This document shows, one piece after another, positions 9,333 through 18,116 of a DNA stretch of 64,000 nt. Source of the stretch: Streptomyces sp. 3214.6. GTDB taxonomy: Bacteria > Actinomycetota > Actinomycetes > Streptomycetales > Streptomycetaceae. Under the pieces are notes generated by a model that saw only the letters and a program-made list of their open reading frames with translations, did not search any database and had not been told where the DNA came from. Made by a program: the position numbers and the translations under genes. Where the stretch lies: positions 8,060,001 through 8,124,000 of the forward strand of contig NZ_LT670819.1 in NCBI RefSeq assembly GCF_900129855.1. The letters are read 5' to 3'. Each line of letters opens with the position of its first letter. Within the stretch, counting starts at the first letter, position 1.

Positions 9333-10985
9333 CTACGCGTCGTAGGTGTCCGCCTTCTTCGGAGACACATCCTGGACCGCCCCGCTCAGGGCCGCCGCCC
9401 GCGAGCTGAACTTGTCCACGTCGACGTCATGCTCGCGGAGCACCCTCAGCGTCGCCCTGTGCACCGCGCGCAGCACCGGCGTGGCCGCGCGCAGCGCGTC
9501 GTCGGCCATGAAGCGGTGCCTCCAGGGCTGGTCCGCCCAGGCGTGCCGCAGACCGAAGGGCTCGGGCAGGCCTATGGAGCCGCCGAGCCACTTCAGCACG
9601 GGCGGATACCAGCTGATCGTGGCGCGCGCGGCGAGCCGGACGACCTCGTCGGTGGTGACCAGCGGCAGCTTGACCTTCCGGGTCTCCCAGAAGCGGACGG
9701 TCTTGGCGACCTCCTTGGTGGGTGCCGTCGGCTTGGCGCTGAACAGTCCGTTGACCGGCCCCAGGGCATGCCCGGTGACCTCGATGCGCAGGGTCTCCTT
9801 GAGCACCGTCACGGTGATCATCAGGGTCAGGATCAGATTGCCGTTCCACAGGTGCGGCCACTGCACGCCCAGATAGTGGCGGTCACCGCTGTCGAACTGC
9901 TGGTTGTTGCAGATGTCCTCCACGGCCCTGGGCTTGACCTGGTAGGCCTCGACATCGGTCCCCTCGGGCCTGGACACCTCCTTGGCGCCCTCGCCCACAT
10001 GCGTGACGATCCAGTGCCGTACCTGAGGCTCCGGGAAGCCGCCGGTCTTCAGACTCTGCCGGTGCAGCACACTCAGCTCGTCGTGGATCGCCCGGACCAC
10101 GGTCCAGCTGCGGAACTCGTGGATGCCCTTGACGGGGTCGAGCGGCGCCAACTCCTCCGCGAGGTGCCAGGAGCCCCAGCGGGTGCCCATGCCGAGGATG
10201 CCCTTGGGACCGGCGTAGAAGACCGAGTTGGACTGCTGCTCGGCGCTGAGCCTGGCCAGGGACTGCCGCAGCTGCTCGGCCGCGGCCTGGTCGGGACTGG
10301 TCGGCACCGCCTCGGGCACCTTCGCCCCGACGGTGCCGCCGGAGAGCAGGCCGTCCCAGGCGTCGCGCAGGTCCTTCGCGGTGCTCTCGCAGACCCGCTT
10401 GGCCAGGAACCAGCCGGCCACGGGGGCCACGATGCACCCGCGCGCGTACCACCCGGCCAAGCCGCTGAACGGCATCCGGACCAGGAAGATCACGGCTAGG
10501 GCGCCGACGGCGACCAGCAGGCCGGTGCCGAGCCCGGATATCCGCTTGTTGTCCGTCCTGCCCATGGTGGCGCGGAGCTGGAAGACGAGCAGCCAGACCA
10601 GCAGGCCAGGCAGGAAGAGCACGCCGCACAGCAGCATCAGGCCGGTCAGCTTGGTGTCCCGCTCCCGGCGGATGCGGTTGGCCGCGAGGCAGTGCTCGAC
10701 GACGACCTGGGGTTCGCTGCCGAAGGACTGGATGAGCGGCGCGCGGCCGACGCCCAGCATGCGGTCGATGACCGCCTGCGAGTACGCCTCACCGAAGTTG
10801 GGGCGGAAGATCTTCGCCCAATTCCGGCCGTCCTTGACCGTCGACTGGTGCCACTCGTTGTCGGCCTTCTTGATCTCCTCCATCGGGGTGTCCCGGTAGG
10901 CCGCCGAAGCCAGTGCGAACGTCGGGGCACCGCCCGCGCCGCCCGCCCGGGGCACCTGTGGCCCGAAGAAGTCCTCCACGGTCAT
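9333..10985 (-). CDS. Conserved hypothetical membrane protein (550 aa)
   Basis: I do not recognise a named family. The N-terminal about 105 residues are soluble and hydrophilic. Two or three membrane segments follow at roughly 110-135 (LTGLMLLCGVLFLPGLLVWL), 145-172 and 178-195. A large C-terminal soluble part of about 350 residues ends in a helix containing REHDVDVDKFSSRAAALSG. No catalytic motif is apparent. The start at 10985 follows a GGGGCGGGA stretch; an alternative start lies 60 bp upstream. It stands alone, convergent with the HIT gene and co-directional with EF-G2 but about 190 bp from it. Confidence 0.7.
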   Translation of the reverse strand: MTVEDFFGPQVPRAGGAGGAPTFALASAAYRDTPMEEIKKADNEWHQSTVKDGRNWAKIFRPNFGEAYSQAVIDRMLGVGRAPLIQSFGSEPQVVVEHCLAANRIRRERDTKLTGLMLLCGVLFLPGLLVWLLVFQLRATMGRTDNKRISGLGTGLLVAVGALAVIFLVRMPFSGLAGWYARGCIVAPVAGWFLAKRVCESTAKDLRDAWDGLLSGGTVGAKVPEAVPTSPDQAAAEQLRQSLARLSAEQQSNSVFYAGPKGILGMGTRWGSWHLAEELAPLDPVKGIHEFRSWTVVRAIHDELSVLHRQSLKTGGFPEPQVRHWIVTHVGEGAKEVSRPEGTDVEAYQVKPRAVEDICNNQQFDSGDRHYLGVQWPHLWNGNLILTLMITVTVLKETLRIEVTGHALGPVNGLFSAKPTAPTKEVAKTVRFWETRKVKLPLVTTDEVVRLAARATISWYPPVLKWLGGSIGLPEPFGLRHAWADQPWRHRFMADDALRAATPVLRAVHRATLRVLREHDVDVDKFSSRAAALSGAVQDVSPKKADTYDA

Positions 10986-11171
10986 TCCCGCCCCCACTCG
11001 CCGCCGTCCCGCTCCTGCGGCTTTCCCGACTTCCGTACTCCGCACACCTGTTGATCAGGTCATCAGGGTAGCCCCAGCCACTGACATGCGTCGGCGGACG
11101 ACCGAAGCCGCCCGCCGATGCGGAGGATCATCTTCCACACGCGTCACTTGAGTGGGGACCAGCCCCAACCG

Positions 11172-13367
11172 TCAGCTGTCCTGCGCCTGTTGGCGGAGCT
11201 TCTCGGCCACCTGCGGCGGCATCGGCTCGTGCCGGGCGTAGGCGCGGTGGAAGCGGGCCGTGCCGTGCGAGAGGGAACGCAGATCGACGGCGTACCGGCC
11301 GATCTCGATCTCGGGGACCTCGGCCCGTACGAGCGTGCGCCCGCCGCTGGTCTGTTCCGTGCCCAGCACCCGGCCGCGCCGCCCCGACAGGTCGCTCATC
11401 ACGGCGCCCACATAGGCGTCGCCGACCAGGACGGTCACCTCGGCCACCGGCTCGAGGAGATGGATCCGGGCGTCGGCGGCCGCTTCCCGCAGGGCGAGCG
11501 CGCCGGCCGTCTGGAACGCGGCGTCGGAGGAGTCCACCGAGTGCGCCTTGCCGTCGACCAGCGTGACCCGGACGTCGACCAGCGGATGCCCGGCCGCCAG
11601 CCCCTTCGCCGCCTGGGCCCGTACGCCCTTCTCGACGGACGGGATGAACTGGCGCGGCACCGCGCCGCCGACGACCTTGTCCACGAACTCGATGCCCGAG
11701 CCGCCCGGCAGCGGTTCCACCTCGATCTCGCAGATCGCGTACTGGCCGTGCCCGCCGGACTGCTTCACATGCCGTCCGCGCCCGGCGGACTTCGCCGCGA
11801 ACGTCTCCCGCAGGGAGACCTTGTGCGGGACGACGTCGACCTGGACGCCGTAGCGGGAGCGCAGTCGCTCCAGGGCGACGTCCGAGTGGGCCTCGCCGAG
11901 GCACCACAGGACCACCTGGTGGGTGTGCTGGTTCTGCTCCAGGCGCATCGTCGGGTCCTCCGCGACCAGCCGGCCCAGACCCTGGGAGAGCTTGTCCTCG
12001 TCGGCCTTGCTGTGCGCCTGGATGGCGAGCGGAAGCAGCGGGTCGGGCATCTGCCAGGGCTCCATGAGGAGCGGGTCGTCCTTGGCGGAGAGCGTGTCGC
12101 CGGTCTCCGCGCGGCTGAGTTTCGCCACGCACGCGAGGTCGCCCGCGATGGCGTGTGTCAGGACCCGCTGCTGCTTTCCGAACGGCGCGGACAGCGCGCC
12201 GATGCGTTCGTCCACGTCGTGGTCCTCGTGTCCGCGGTCGGCCAGGCCGTGCCCGGAGACGTGGACGGTCTCGTCGGGGTGCAGGGTGCCGGAGAAGACA
12301 CGCACGAGGGAGACGCGGCCGACGTAGGGGTCGGAGGAGGTCTTCACCACCTCCGCGACGAGCGGCCCGTCCGGATCGCAGCGCTTCAGCTCGCGCGGGG
12401 CGCCGTCGACGGTCGTCACGCGCGGCGCCTCGCGCTCCAGGGGCGTCGGGAAGCCCCTGGTGACCAGCTCCAGCAGCTCGACCGTGCCGAGTCCCTGGCG
12501 GGCGCCGTCGGTGGCGGGAGCGGCCGCCAGGACGGGGAAGAACGTGCCGCGCGCGACGGCCCGCTCCAGGTCCTCGATGAGCGTCTTGACGTCGATCTGC
12601 TCGCCGCCGAGGTAGCGGTCCATGAGGGTCTCGTCCTCGCTCTCGGCGATGATCCCCTCGATCAGCCGGTTGCGGGCCTCCTCGAGGTCCGGCAGCTGGT
12701 CCTCGCCCGGCTCGGCCTCCTCGCGTTCGCCGGAGGAGTAGTCGAACAGTTGCTGGGACAGCAGCCCGGTCAGCCCGGTAACGGACGCGTGCCCGTCCGG
12801 GCCCTCGGGTCCGCGCAGCGGCAGATACAGCGGCAGGACCGCGTCCGGATCGTCGCCGCCGAAGGCCTCCGCGCAGGTGCGGGTCATCTCCTCGAAGTCC
12901 GCGCGGGCGGCCTCCAGGTGCGTGACCACGATCGCGCGGGGCATGCCGACGGCCGCGCACTCGTCCCACACCATGCGGGTCGAGCCGTCCACGCCGTCCG
13001 ACGCCGAGACGACGAAGAGGGCCGCGTCCGCCGCGCGCAGACCGGCCCTGAGTTCCCCGACGAAGTCGGCGTATCCGGGGGTGTCGAGAAGGTTGATCTT
13101 GACGCCGTCCCATTCGACGGGCACCAGGGAGAGCTGCACCGAGCGCTGCTGCCGGTGCTCGATCTCGTCGTAGTCGGAGACGGCGGTGCCGTCCTCCACG
13201 CGGCCCGCGCGGTTGACCGCTCCCGCCGTGAGCGCGAGAGCCTCCACCAAGGTCGTCTTGCCGGATCCGGAGTGGCCGACCAGCACCACATTCCGTACGG
13301 ACGCGGGGTGGTCGGCCGCTGTAGCCCTGCCGGCGGCTCCGGGGTGTGTGTTCGCCTTGTCGCCCAT
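11172..13367 (-). CDS. Elongation factor G-like GTPase (EF-G2)
   Basis: The 731-residue translational GTPase has the P-loop GHSGSGKT (31-38), the G3 motif DTPGYADF, then EF-G domains II-V. Domain IV carries GGHGQYAICEIEVEPL. It resembles the second actinobacterial EF-G (as in mycobacterial EF-G2), which is reported to bind GTP but lack normal ribosome-dependent translocation activity. The canonical EF-G should be encoded near rpsL elsewhere. The G4 NKxD motif is not evident: the equivalent region reads IVVTHLEAARADFEE, so guanine recognition may differ. The ATG at 13367 follows GGGAGGCAAGGAA. Confidence 0.9.
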   Translation of the reverse strand: MGDKANTHPGAAGRATAADHPASVRNVVLVGHSGSGKTTLVEALALTAGAVNRAGRVEDGTAVSDYDEIEHRQQRSVQLSLVPVEWDGVKINLLDTPGYADFVGELRAGLRAADAALFVVSASDGVDGSTRMVWDECAAVGMPRAIVVTHLEAARADFEEMTRTCAEAFGGDDPDAVLPLYLPLRGPEGPDGHASVTGLTGLLSQQLFDYSSGEREEAEPGEDQLPDLEEARNRLIEGIIAESEDETLMDRYLGGEQIDVKTLIEDLERAVARGTFFPVLAAAPATDGARQGLGTVELLELVTRGFPTPLEREAPRVTTVDGAPRELKRCDPDGPLVAEVVKTSSDPYVGRVSLVRVFSGTLHPDETVHVSGHGLADRGHEDHDVDERIGALSAPFGKQQRVLTHAIAGDLACVAKLSRAETGDTLSAKDDPLLMEPWQMPDPLLPLAIQAHSKADEDKLSQGLGRLVAEDPTMRLEQNQHTHQVVLWCLGEAHSDVALERLRSRYGVQVDVVPHKVSLRETFAAKSAGRGRHVKQSGGHGQYAICEIEVEPLPGGSGIEFVDKVVGGAVPRQFIPSVEKGVRAQAAKGLAAGHPLVDVRVTLVDGKAHSVDSSDAAFQTAGALALREAAADARIHLLEPVAEVTVLVGDAYVGAVMSDLSGRRGRVLGTEQTSGGRTLVRAEVPEIEIGRYAVDLRSLSHGTARFHRAYARHEPMPPQVAEKLRQQAQDS

Positions 13368-13657
13368 TTCCTTGCCTCCCGTGCACGGTGAGGTCACTGG
13401 GGCGCGGGCACCACGGCCCCGCGTGCGATGGCGGCTCCGGCGACGCCCGCGGTCCTTCGAGCTTTCCACTCCCGTCACCCCGCGTCCATACGGCGGACGC
13501 GACCCGGCCGTGACCCGGATGCCGTCGGCCCGTGCCGCGGCAGTCCGTGACACGGGGGTCCGGGTGCCCGACCGTCGCACACACGCGCGCGTGGCTACGA
13601 TGGGCCAGCCGGTGGCCAGCAGGGGCCGCGCGGCCACACCGAACCCTCGGGAAGGCC

Positions 13658-14359
13658 ATGCTGAACAAGTACGCGCGTGCATTCTTCACGCGTGTCCTCA
13701 CACCGTTCGCCGCGTTTCTCATCCGCCGGGGCGTGAGCCCGGACACGGTCACGCTCCTCGGTACCGCCGGAGTGATGGCGGGCGCGCTGGTCTTCTTCCC
13801 GCGGGGGGAGTTCTTCTGGGGCACGATCGTCATCACGCTCTTCGTGTTCTCCGACCTCGTCGACGGCAACATGGCCCGCCAGCTGGGCCGCACCAGCCGC
13901 TGGGGGGCCTTCCTGGACTCCACGCTGGACCGGGTCGCCGACGGCGCGATCTTCGGCGGCTTCGCGCTCTGGTATGCGGGCAACGGCGACGACAACGTCC
14001 TGTGTGCGGTGTCGATCTTCTGTCTGACCAGCGGCCAGGTGGTGTCGTACACGAAGGCGCGCGGCGAGTCGATCGGGCTGCCGGTCGCCGTCAACGGGCT
14101 CGTGGAGCGCGCGGAGCGTCTCGTGATCTCCCTGGTCGCGGCCGGTCTGGCGGGGCTGCACACGTTCGGCGTGCCCGGCATCCAGGTGCTGCTGCCGATC
14201 GCGCTGTGGATCGTCGCCGTCGGCAGCCTGGTCACGCTGATCCAGCGGGTGGTCACGGTGCGGCGGGAGTCGGCCGAGGCGGAGGCCGCCGCGGCGCAGG
14301 AGACCCAGGGACACGAGGCCCAGGGACACGAGGCCCAGGGGAGCGAGGCCGCGAAGTGA
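13658..14359 (+). CDS. pgsA: CDP-alcohol phosphatidyltransferase, phosphatidylinositol phosphate synthase type
   Basis: The 233-residue membrane enzyme has the complete CDP-alcohol phosphotransferase signature D66-x2-D69-G-x2-A-R-x8-G83-x3-D87-x3-D91, which binds the metal and CDP-diacylglycerol. It is placed before patA and pimA exactly as in mycobacteria, where the enzyme joins CDP-DAG to inositol 3-phosphate. About six membrane helices are present. The C-terminal tail contains three 15-bp repeats giving QGHEA-type units. The ATG at 13658 is preceded by GGGAAGG. The TGA overlaps the GTG of patA. In the 290 bp upstream the only clear signal is TACGAT at 13596-13601, a possible -10 box. Confidence 0.92.
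   Translation: MLNKYARAFFTRVLTPFAAFLIRRGVSPDTVTLLGTAGVMAGALVFFPRGEFFWGTIVITLFVFSDLVDGNMARQLGRTSRWGAFLDSTLDRVADGAIFGGFALWYAGNGDDNVLCAVSIFCLTSGQVVSYTKARGESIGLPVAVNGLVERAERLVISLVAAGLAGLHTFGVPGIQVLLPIALWIVAVGSLVTLIQRVVTVRRESAEAEAAAAQETQGHEAQGHEAQGSEAAK
14304..14348. repeat. Three tandem 15-bp repeats in the pgsA tail
   Basis: CCCAGGGACACGAGG occurs at 14304-14318 and 14319-14333, with an imperfect third copy at 14334-14348. The repeat is in frame and encodes QGHEA units, so copy number can vary without frameshift. Confidence 0.85.
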
Positions 14360-15273
14360 GCGCCCAGGAGCGCCTGACCGACGCGCTGTACGGCCTCGGC
14401 TGGAGCACCGTCAAGAAGCTCCCCGAGCCCGTCGCCGTACGTCTCGGACGCACCGTCGCCGACGCCGCGTGGAAGCGGCGCGGCAAGGGCGTGCGGCGGC
14501 TGGAGAGCAACTACGCGCGCGTGGTGCCGGACGCGAGCCCCGAGCGCCTCGCCGAGCTCTCGCGCGCGGGCATGCGCTCCTATCTGCGCTACTGGATGGA
14601 GTCCTTCCGGCTGCCGGCCTGGAGCGCGGAGCGCGTCCGCGGCGGCTTCGACCCCAAGGACGTGCACTACCTGACCGACGGCATCGCCTCCGACCGGGGC
14701 GTCGTCCTCGCGCTGCCGCACATGGGCAACTGGGACCTGGCCGGCGCCTGGGTCACCACCAAGTTGGAGACGCCGTTCACCACGGTCGCCGAACGCCTCA
14801 AGCCGGAGACGCTGTACGACCGGTTCGTCGCCTACCGGGAGGGCCTCGGCATGGAGGTGCTGCCGCACACCGGCGGCACCGCCTTCGGCATGCTGGCCCG
14901 GCGGCTGCGCGACGGCGGCCTGGTCTGTCTGGTCGCCGAGCGCGACCTGTCCGCCTCCGGCGTCGAGGTGGACTTCTTCGGGGACCGGACCCGGATGCCC
15001 GCCGGACCGGCCCTGCTCGCCCAGCAGACCGGCGCGCTGCTGCTGCCCGTCACCCTGTGGTACGACGACTCGCCCGTCATGCAGGGGCGCGTGCATCCCC
15101 CGATCGAGGTACCCGAGACAGGTACGCGGGCCGAGAAGACGTCTGTCATGACACAGGCGCTGGCAGACGCCTTCGCCACCGGCATCGCCGACCACCCGGA
15201 GGACTGGCACATGCTCCAGCGTTTGTGGCTCGCGGACCTGGAACCCCGCCCGTCGGACGGGGACCTCCGTTGA
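14356..15273 (+). CDS. patA: Phosphatidylinositol mannoside acyltransferase
   Basis: The 305-residue protein belongs to the HtrB/LpxL-like lysophospholipid acyltransferases. The catalytic HxxxxD is His122-MGNW-Asp127, and LVAERDLSASGVEVDFFG follows the family's second conserved block. In mycobacteria PatA acylates the mannose of PIM1/PIM2 at the inner membrane face, and its position between pgsA and pimA supports that role here. The GTG at 14356 overlaps the pgsA stop. The gene ends in TGA, overlapping the TTG start of pimA. Confidence 0.93.
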   Translation: MSAQERLTDALYGLGWSTVKKLPEPVAVRLGRTVADAAWKRRGKGVRRLESNYARVVPDASPERLAELSRAGMRSYLRYWMESFRLPAWSAERVRGGFDPKDVHYLTDGIASDRGVVLALPHMGNWDLAGAWVTTKLETPFTTVAERLKPETLYDRFVAYREGLGMEVLPHTGGTAFGMLARRLRDGGLVCLVAERDLSASGVEVDFFGDRTRMPAGPALLAQQTGALLLPVTLWYDDSPVMQGRVHPPIEVPETGTRAEKTSVMTQALADAFATGIADHPEDWHMLQRLWLADLEPRPSDGDLR

Positions 15274-16448
15274 GAATCGGCATCGTCTGCCCGTACTCCT
15301 GGGACGTCCCGGGCGGCGTCCAGTTCCACATCCGCGACCTCGCCGAGTACTTCATCCGGCTCGGTCACGAGGTGTCCGTCCTGGCCCCCGCCGACGACGA
15401 CACTCCGCTGCCGCCGTACGTCGTCTCGGCCGGCCGCGCGGTCCCGGTGCCGTACAACGGCTCGGTGGCCCGGCTCAACTTCGGCTTCCTGTCCGCCGCG
15501 CGCGTGCGGCGCTGGCTGCACGACGGCGGGTTCGACGTCGTGCACATCCATGAGCCGACCTCGCCGTCGCTCGGCCTGCTGACCTGCTGGGCGGCGTCGG
15601 GGCCGATCGTGGCCACCTTCCACACGTCCAACCCGCGCTCGCGCGCCATGATCGCCGCGTACTCGATCCTCCAGGCCGCCCTGGAGAAGATCAGCGCGCG
15701 GATCGCGGTCAGCGAGTACGCCCGGCGCACGCTGGTGGAGCACCTCGGCGGGGACGCCGTGGTCATCCCCAACGGCGTCGACGTCGACTTCTTCGCCCGG
15801 GCCGAGCCCAACCCCGCCTGGCAGGGCGACACGATCGGCTTCGTGGGGCGCATCGACGAGCCCCGCAAGGGCCTGCCGGTGCTGATGAAGGCCCTGCCGA
15901 GGATCTTCGCCGAGCGGCCGGCCGCCCGCCTGCTGGTCGCGGGCCGCGGCGACGAGGAGGAGGCGGTGGCCGACCTCCCCGAGGAGCTGCACGCGCGCGT
16001 GGAGTTCCTCGGCATGGTCAGCGACGAGGACAAGGCACGGTTCCTGCGCAGCGTCGATCTGTACGTGGCGCCCAACACCGGCGGCGAGAGCTTCGGCATC
16101 ATCCTCGTCGAGGCCATGTCGGCGGGCGCTCCCGTGCTCGCCTCCGACCTCGACGCCTTCGCCCAGGTCCTCGACCAGGGGGCGGCGGGCGAGCTGTTCC
16201 CCAACGAGGACGCGGACGCGCTGGCCGAGGCGGCGGTACGGCTGCTGGGCGACCCCGCCCGGCGGGCCGAACTGCGGGAACGGGGCAGTGCCCATGTCCG
16301 GCGCTTCGACTGGTCGACCGTCGGTGCGGACATCCTGTCCGTGTACGAGACGGTGACGGCCGGCGCGGCGGCGGTGGCGGCCGACGACGACCGGGGAGCG
16401 GCGGGAACAGCCGGCCTGCGGGCCCGGCTCGGGCTGGCGCGGGACTGA
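15270..16448 (+). CDS. pimA: GDP-mannose-dependent phosphatidylinositol alpha-mannosyltransferase
   Basis: The 392-residue GT4 glycosyltransferase has the N-terminal PGGVQFHI loop (14-21), a Rossmann fold with HIHEPTSPS, the sugar-nucleotide site FVGRIDEPRKG (191-201), and the retaining E-x7-E motif Glu273-Glu281 in ESFGIILVE. It adds the first mannose to phosphatidylinositol. The start is a TTG at 15270 overlapping the patA TGA, giving LRIGIVCPYSWDVPGG, so translational coupling is likely. The last about 30 residues are Ala/Gly-rich and probably disordered. Confidence 0.93.
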   Translation: MRIGIVCPYSWDVPGGVQFHIRDLAEYFIRLGHEVSVLAPADDDTPLPPYVVSAGRAVPVPYNGSVARLNFGFLSAARVRRWLHDGGFDVVHIHEPTSPSLGLLTCWAASGPIVATFHTSNPRSRAMIAAYSILQAALEKISARIAVSEYARRTLVEHLGGDAVVIPNGVDVDFFARAEPNPAWQGDTIGFVGRIDEPRKGLPVLMKALPRIFAERPAARLLVAGRGDEEEAVADLPEELHARVEFLGMVSDEDKARFLRSVDLYVAPNTGGESFGIILVEAMSAGAPVLASDLDAFAQVLDQGAAGELFPNEDADALAEAAVRLLGDPARRAELRERGSAHVRRFDWSTVGADILSVYETVTAGAAAVAADDDRGAAGTAGLRARLGLARD

Positions 16449-16492
16449 CCGCTGCCCCGGCGCCGTAGGGCGCCCCGGTAGCCTTGCCGCCC

Positions 16493-17035
16493 GTGACCGC
16501 AACCCTGATCTGGACCCTGGTCGTCCTCGTCGCCGTCGGCCTCTACCTGAGCTGGACGGCGGGGCGGCTGGACCGGCTGCACGCCCGTATCGACGCAGCC
16601 CGCGCCGCGCTGGACGCGCAACTGCTGCGCCGGGCGTCCGTGGCCCAGGAACTGGCCACCTCCAAGGTCCTGGACCCGGCCGCCTCGATCGTCCTGTACG
16701 AGGCCGCGCACGCCGCCCGGCAGGCCGAGGAGGAGCAGCGGGAGGTCGCCGAGAGCGAGCTCAGCCAGGCCCTGCGGGCCGTCTTCGCGGACGCGCGGCA
16801 ACTGGACGTCGTACGCGAGGCGCCCGGGGGAGACGCGGCGGCCCGCGAGCTCGCGGAGGCCGTCCGCCGGGTCCCCATGGCCCGCCGCTTCCACAACGAC
16901 GCGGTGGGCGCGGCCCGCCGCCTGCGCGAACACCGCAAGGTCCGCTGGTTCCGCCTGGCCGGCCACGCCCCGTTCCCGATGGCCTTCGAAATGGACGACG
17001 AACCCCCGCCGGCCCTGTCCGACCGCGCGAGCTGA
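16493..17035 (+). CDS. Membrane-anchored helical protein, LemA-like (hypothetical)
   Basis: The 180-residue protein has one N-terminal membrane helix (residues 4-20, LIWTLVVLVAVGLYLSW) and a long Ala/Arg/Glu-rich helical body. The start of the body (DRLHARIDAARAALDAQLLRR) resembles the first helices of LemA proteins, but I am not sure of homology. No catalytic motif is visible. TAGCCT at 16479-16484 lies just before the GTG, which suggests a leaderless mRNA; a TTG three codons upstream is the alternative start. It is the last gene of the pgsA-patA-pimA run. Confidence 0.65.
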   Translation: MTATLIWTLVVLVAVGLYLSWTAGRLDRLHARIDAARAALDAQLLRRASVAQELATSKVLDPAASIVLYEAAHAARQAEEEQREVAESELSQALRAVFADARQLDVVREAPGGDAAARELAEAVRRVPMARRFHNDAVGAARRLREHRKVRWFRLAGHAPFPMAFEMDDEPPPALSDRAS

Positions 17036-17130
17036 CCCGGACCGGGACCGGGAGAACACCGGCCGGGTGAGCGCCGGGTTCGGCGGGAGTCAGCGAAAAG
17101 GATCCACCGGGTGTTCATTGGCCCTTGCTG

Positions 17131-17142
17131 TGGACTGGTCCA
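17131..17142. promoter_or_regulatory. Near-palindrome in the pdxS promoter region, possible GntR-type operator
   Basis: TGGACTGGTCCA is symmetric except at its two central bases and lies 55 bp upstream of pdxS. It follows TTGGCC (17118-17123), a possible -35 box. Similar TGG...CCA sites bind GntR-family regulators in Streptomyces. Which regulator binds, if any, cannot be told. Confidence 0.3.
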
Positions 17143-17196
17143 TTCGCGTTTCCTCGGTGGTGCAGAAATCCTCTTTTCAACGAGTGAGGTCACCCC

Positions 17197-18108
17197 GTGT
17201 CCAGCACGATCTCCGAAAACCAGACCCCCGAGACCGGCACCGCGCGCGTGAAGCGCGGGATGGCCGAGCAGCTCAAGGGCGGCGTGATCATGGACGTCGT
17301 CACGCCGGAGCAGGCGAAGATCGCCGAGGACGCGGGCGCCGTCGCCGTCATGGCGCTGGAGCGGGTCCCGGCCGACATCCGCAAGGACGGCGGCGTGGCC
17401 CGGATGTCCGACCCGGACATGATCGAGGGCATCATCGAGGCCGTGTCCATCCCGGTGATGGCCAAGTCCCGCATCGGTCACTTCGTCGAGGCGCAGGTGC
17501 TGCAGTCCCTCGGCGTCGACTACATCGACGAGTCCGAGGTCCTCACCCCGGCCGACGAGGTCAACCACTCCGACAAGTGGGCCTTCACGACCCCCTTCGT
17601 CTGTGGCGCCACCAACCTGGGCGAGGCCCTGCGCCGCATCGCCGAGGGCGCCGCGATGATCCGCTCCAAGGGCGAGGCCGGCACCGGCAACGTCGTCGAG
17701 GCCGTCCGTCACCTGCGCCAGATCAAGAACGAGATCGCCCGCCTGCGCGGCTACGACAACAACGAGCTGTACGCCGCCGCCAAGGACCTGCGCGCCCCCT
17801 ACGAGCTGGTCAAGGAGGTCGCCGAGCTCGGCAAGCTCCCGGTGGTGCTGTTCTCCGCCGGTGGCGTCGCCACCCCGGCAGACGCCGCGCTGATGCGCCA
17901 GCTCGGCGCCGAGGGCGTCTTCGTCGGCTCCGGCATCTTCAAGTCCGGCGACCCGGCCAAGCGCGCCGCCGCCATCGTGAAGGCCACCACCTTCTACGAC
18001 GACCCGAAGATCATCGCGGACGCCTCCCGCAACCTGGGCGAGGCCATGGTCGGCATCAACTGCGACACCCTGCCCGAGGCCGAGCGCTACGCCAACCGCG
18101 GCTGGTAA
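17197..18108 (+). CDS. pdxS: Pyridoxal 5'-phosphate synthase, lyase subunit
   Basis: The 303-residue (beta/alpha)8 protein condenses ribose 5-phosphate, glyceraldehyde 3-phosphate and ammonia into PLP. Asp33 (GVIMDVV), Lys90 (MAKSRIGHF) and Lys158 (IRSKGEAGTG) correspond to the family's catalytic residues. It forms a dodecamer with PdxT, encoded 8 bp downstream. The GTG at 17197 follows GTGAGG. The first about 15 residues before VKRGMAEQLKGG are variable in the family. Confidence 0.97.
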   Translation: MSSTISENQTPETGTARVKRGMAEQLKGGVIMDVVTPEQAKIAEDAGAVAVMALERVPADIRKDGGVARMSDPDMIEGIIEAVSIPVMAKSRIGHFVEAQVLQSLGVDYIDESEVLTPADEVNHSDKWAFTTPFVCGATNLGEALRRIAEGAAMIRSKGEAGTGNVVEAVRHLRQIKNEIARLRGYDNNELYAAAKDLRAPYELVKEVAELGKLPVVLFSAGGVATPADAALMRQLGAEGVFVGSGIFKSGDPAKRAAAIVKATTFYDDPKIIADASRNLGEAMVGINCDTLPEAERYANRGW

Positions 18109-18116
18109 TCGCCCCC

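Noticed and set aside
11128..15210. A 1360-codon open frame on the minus strand across EF-G2, pgsA and patA
   Set aside because: It reads as Arg/Gly/Pro low-complexity sequence in a shadow frame of EF-G2 and crosses the oppositely oriented pgsA-patA genes.
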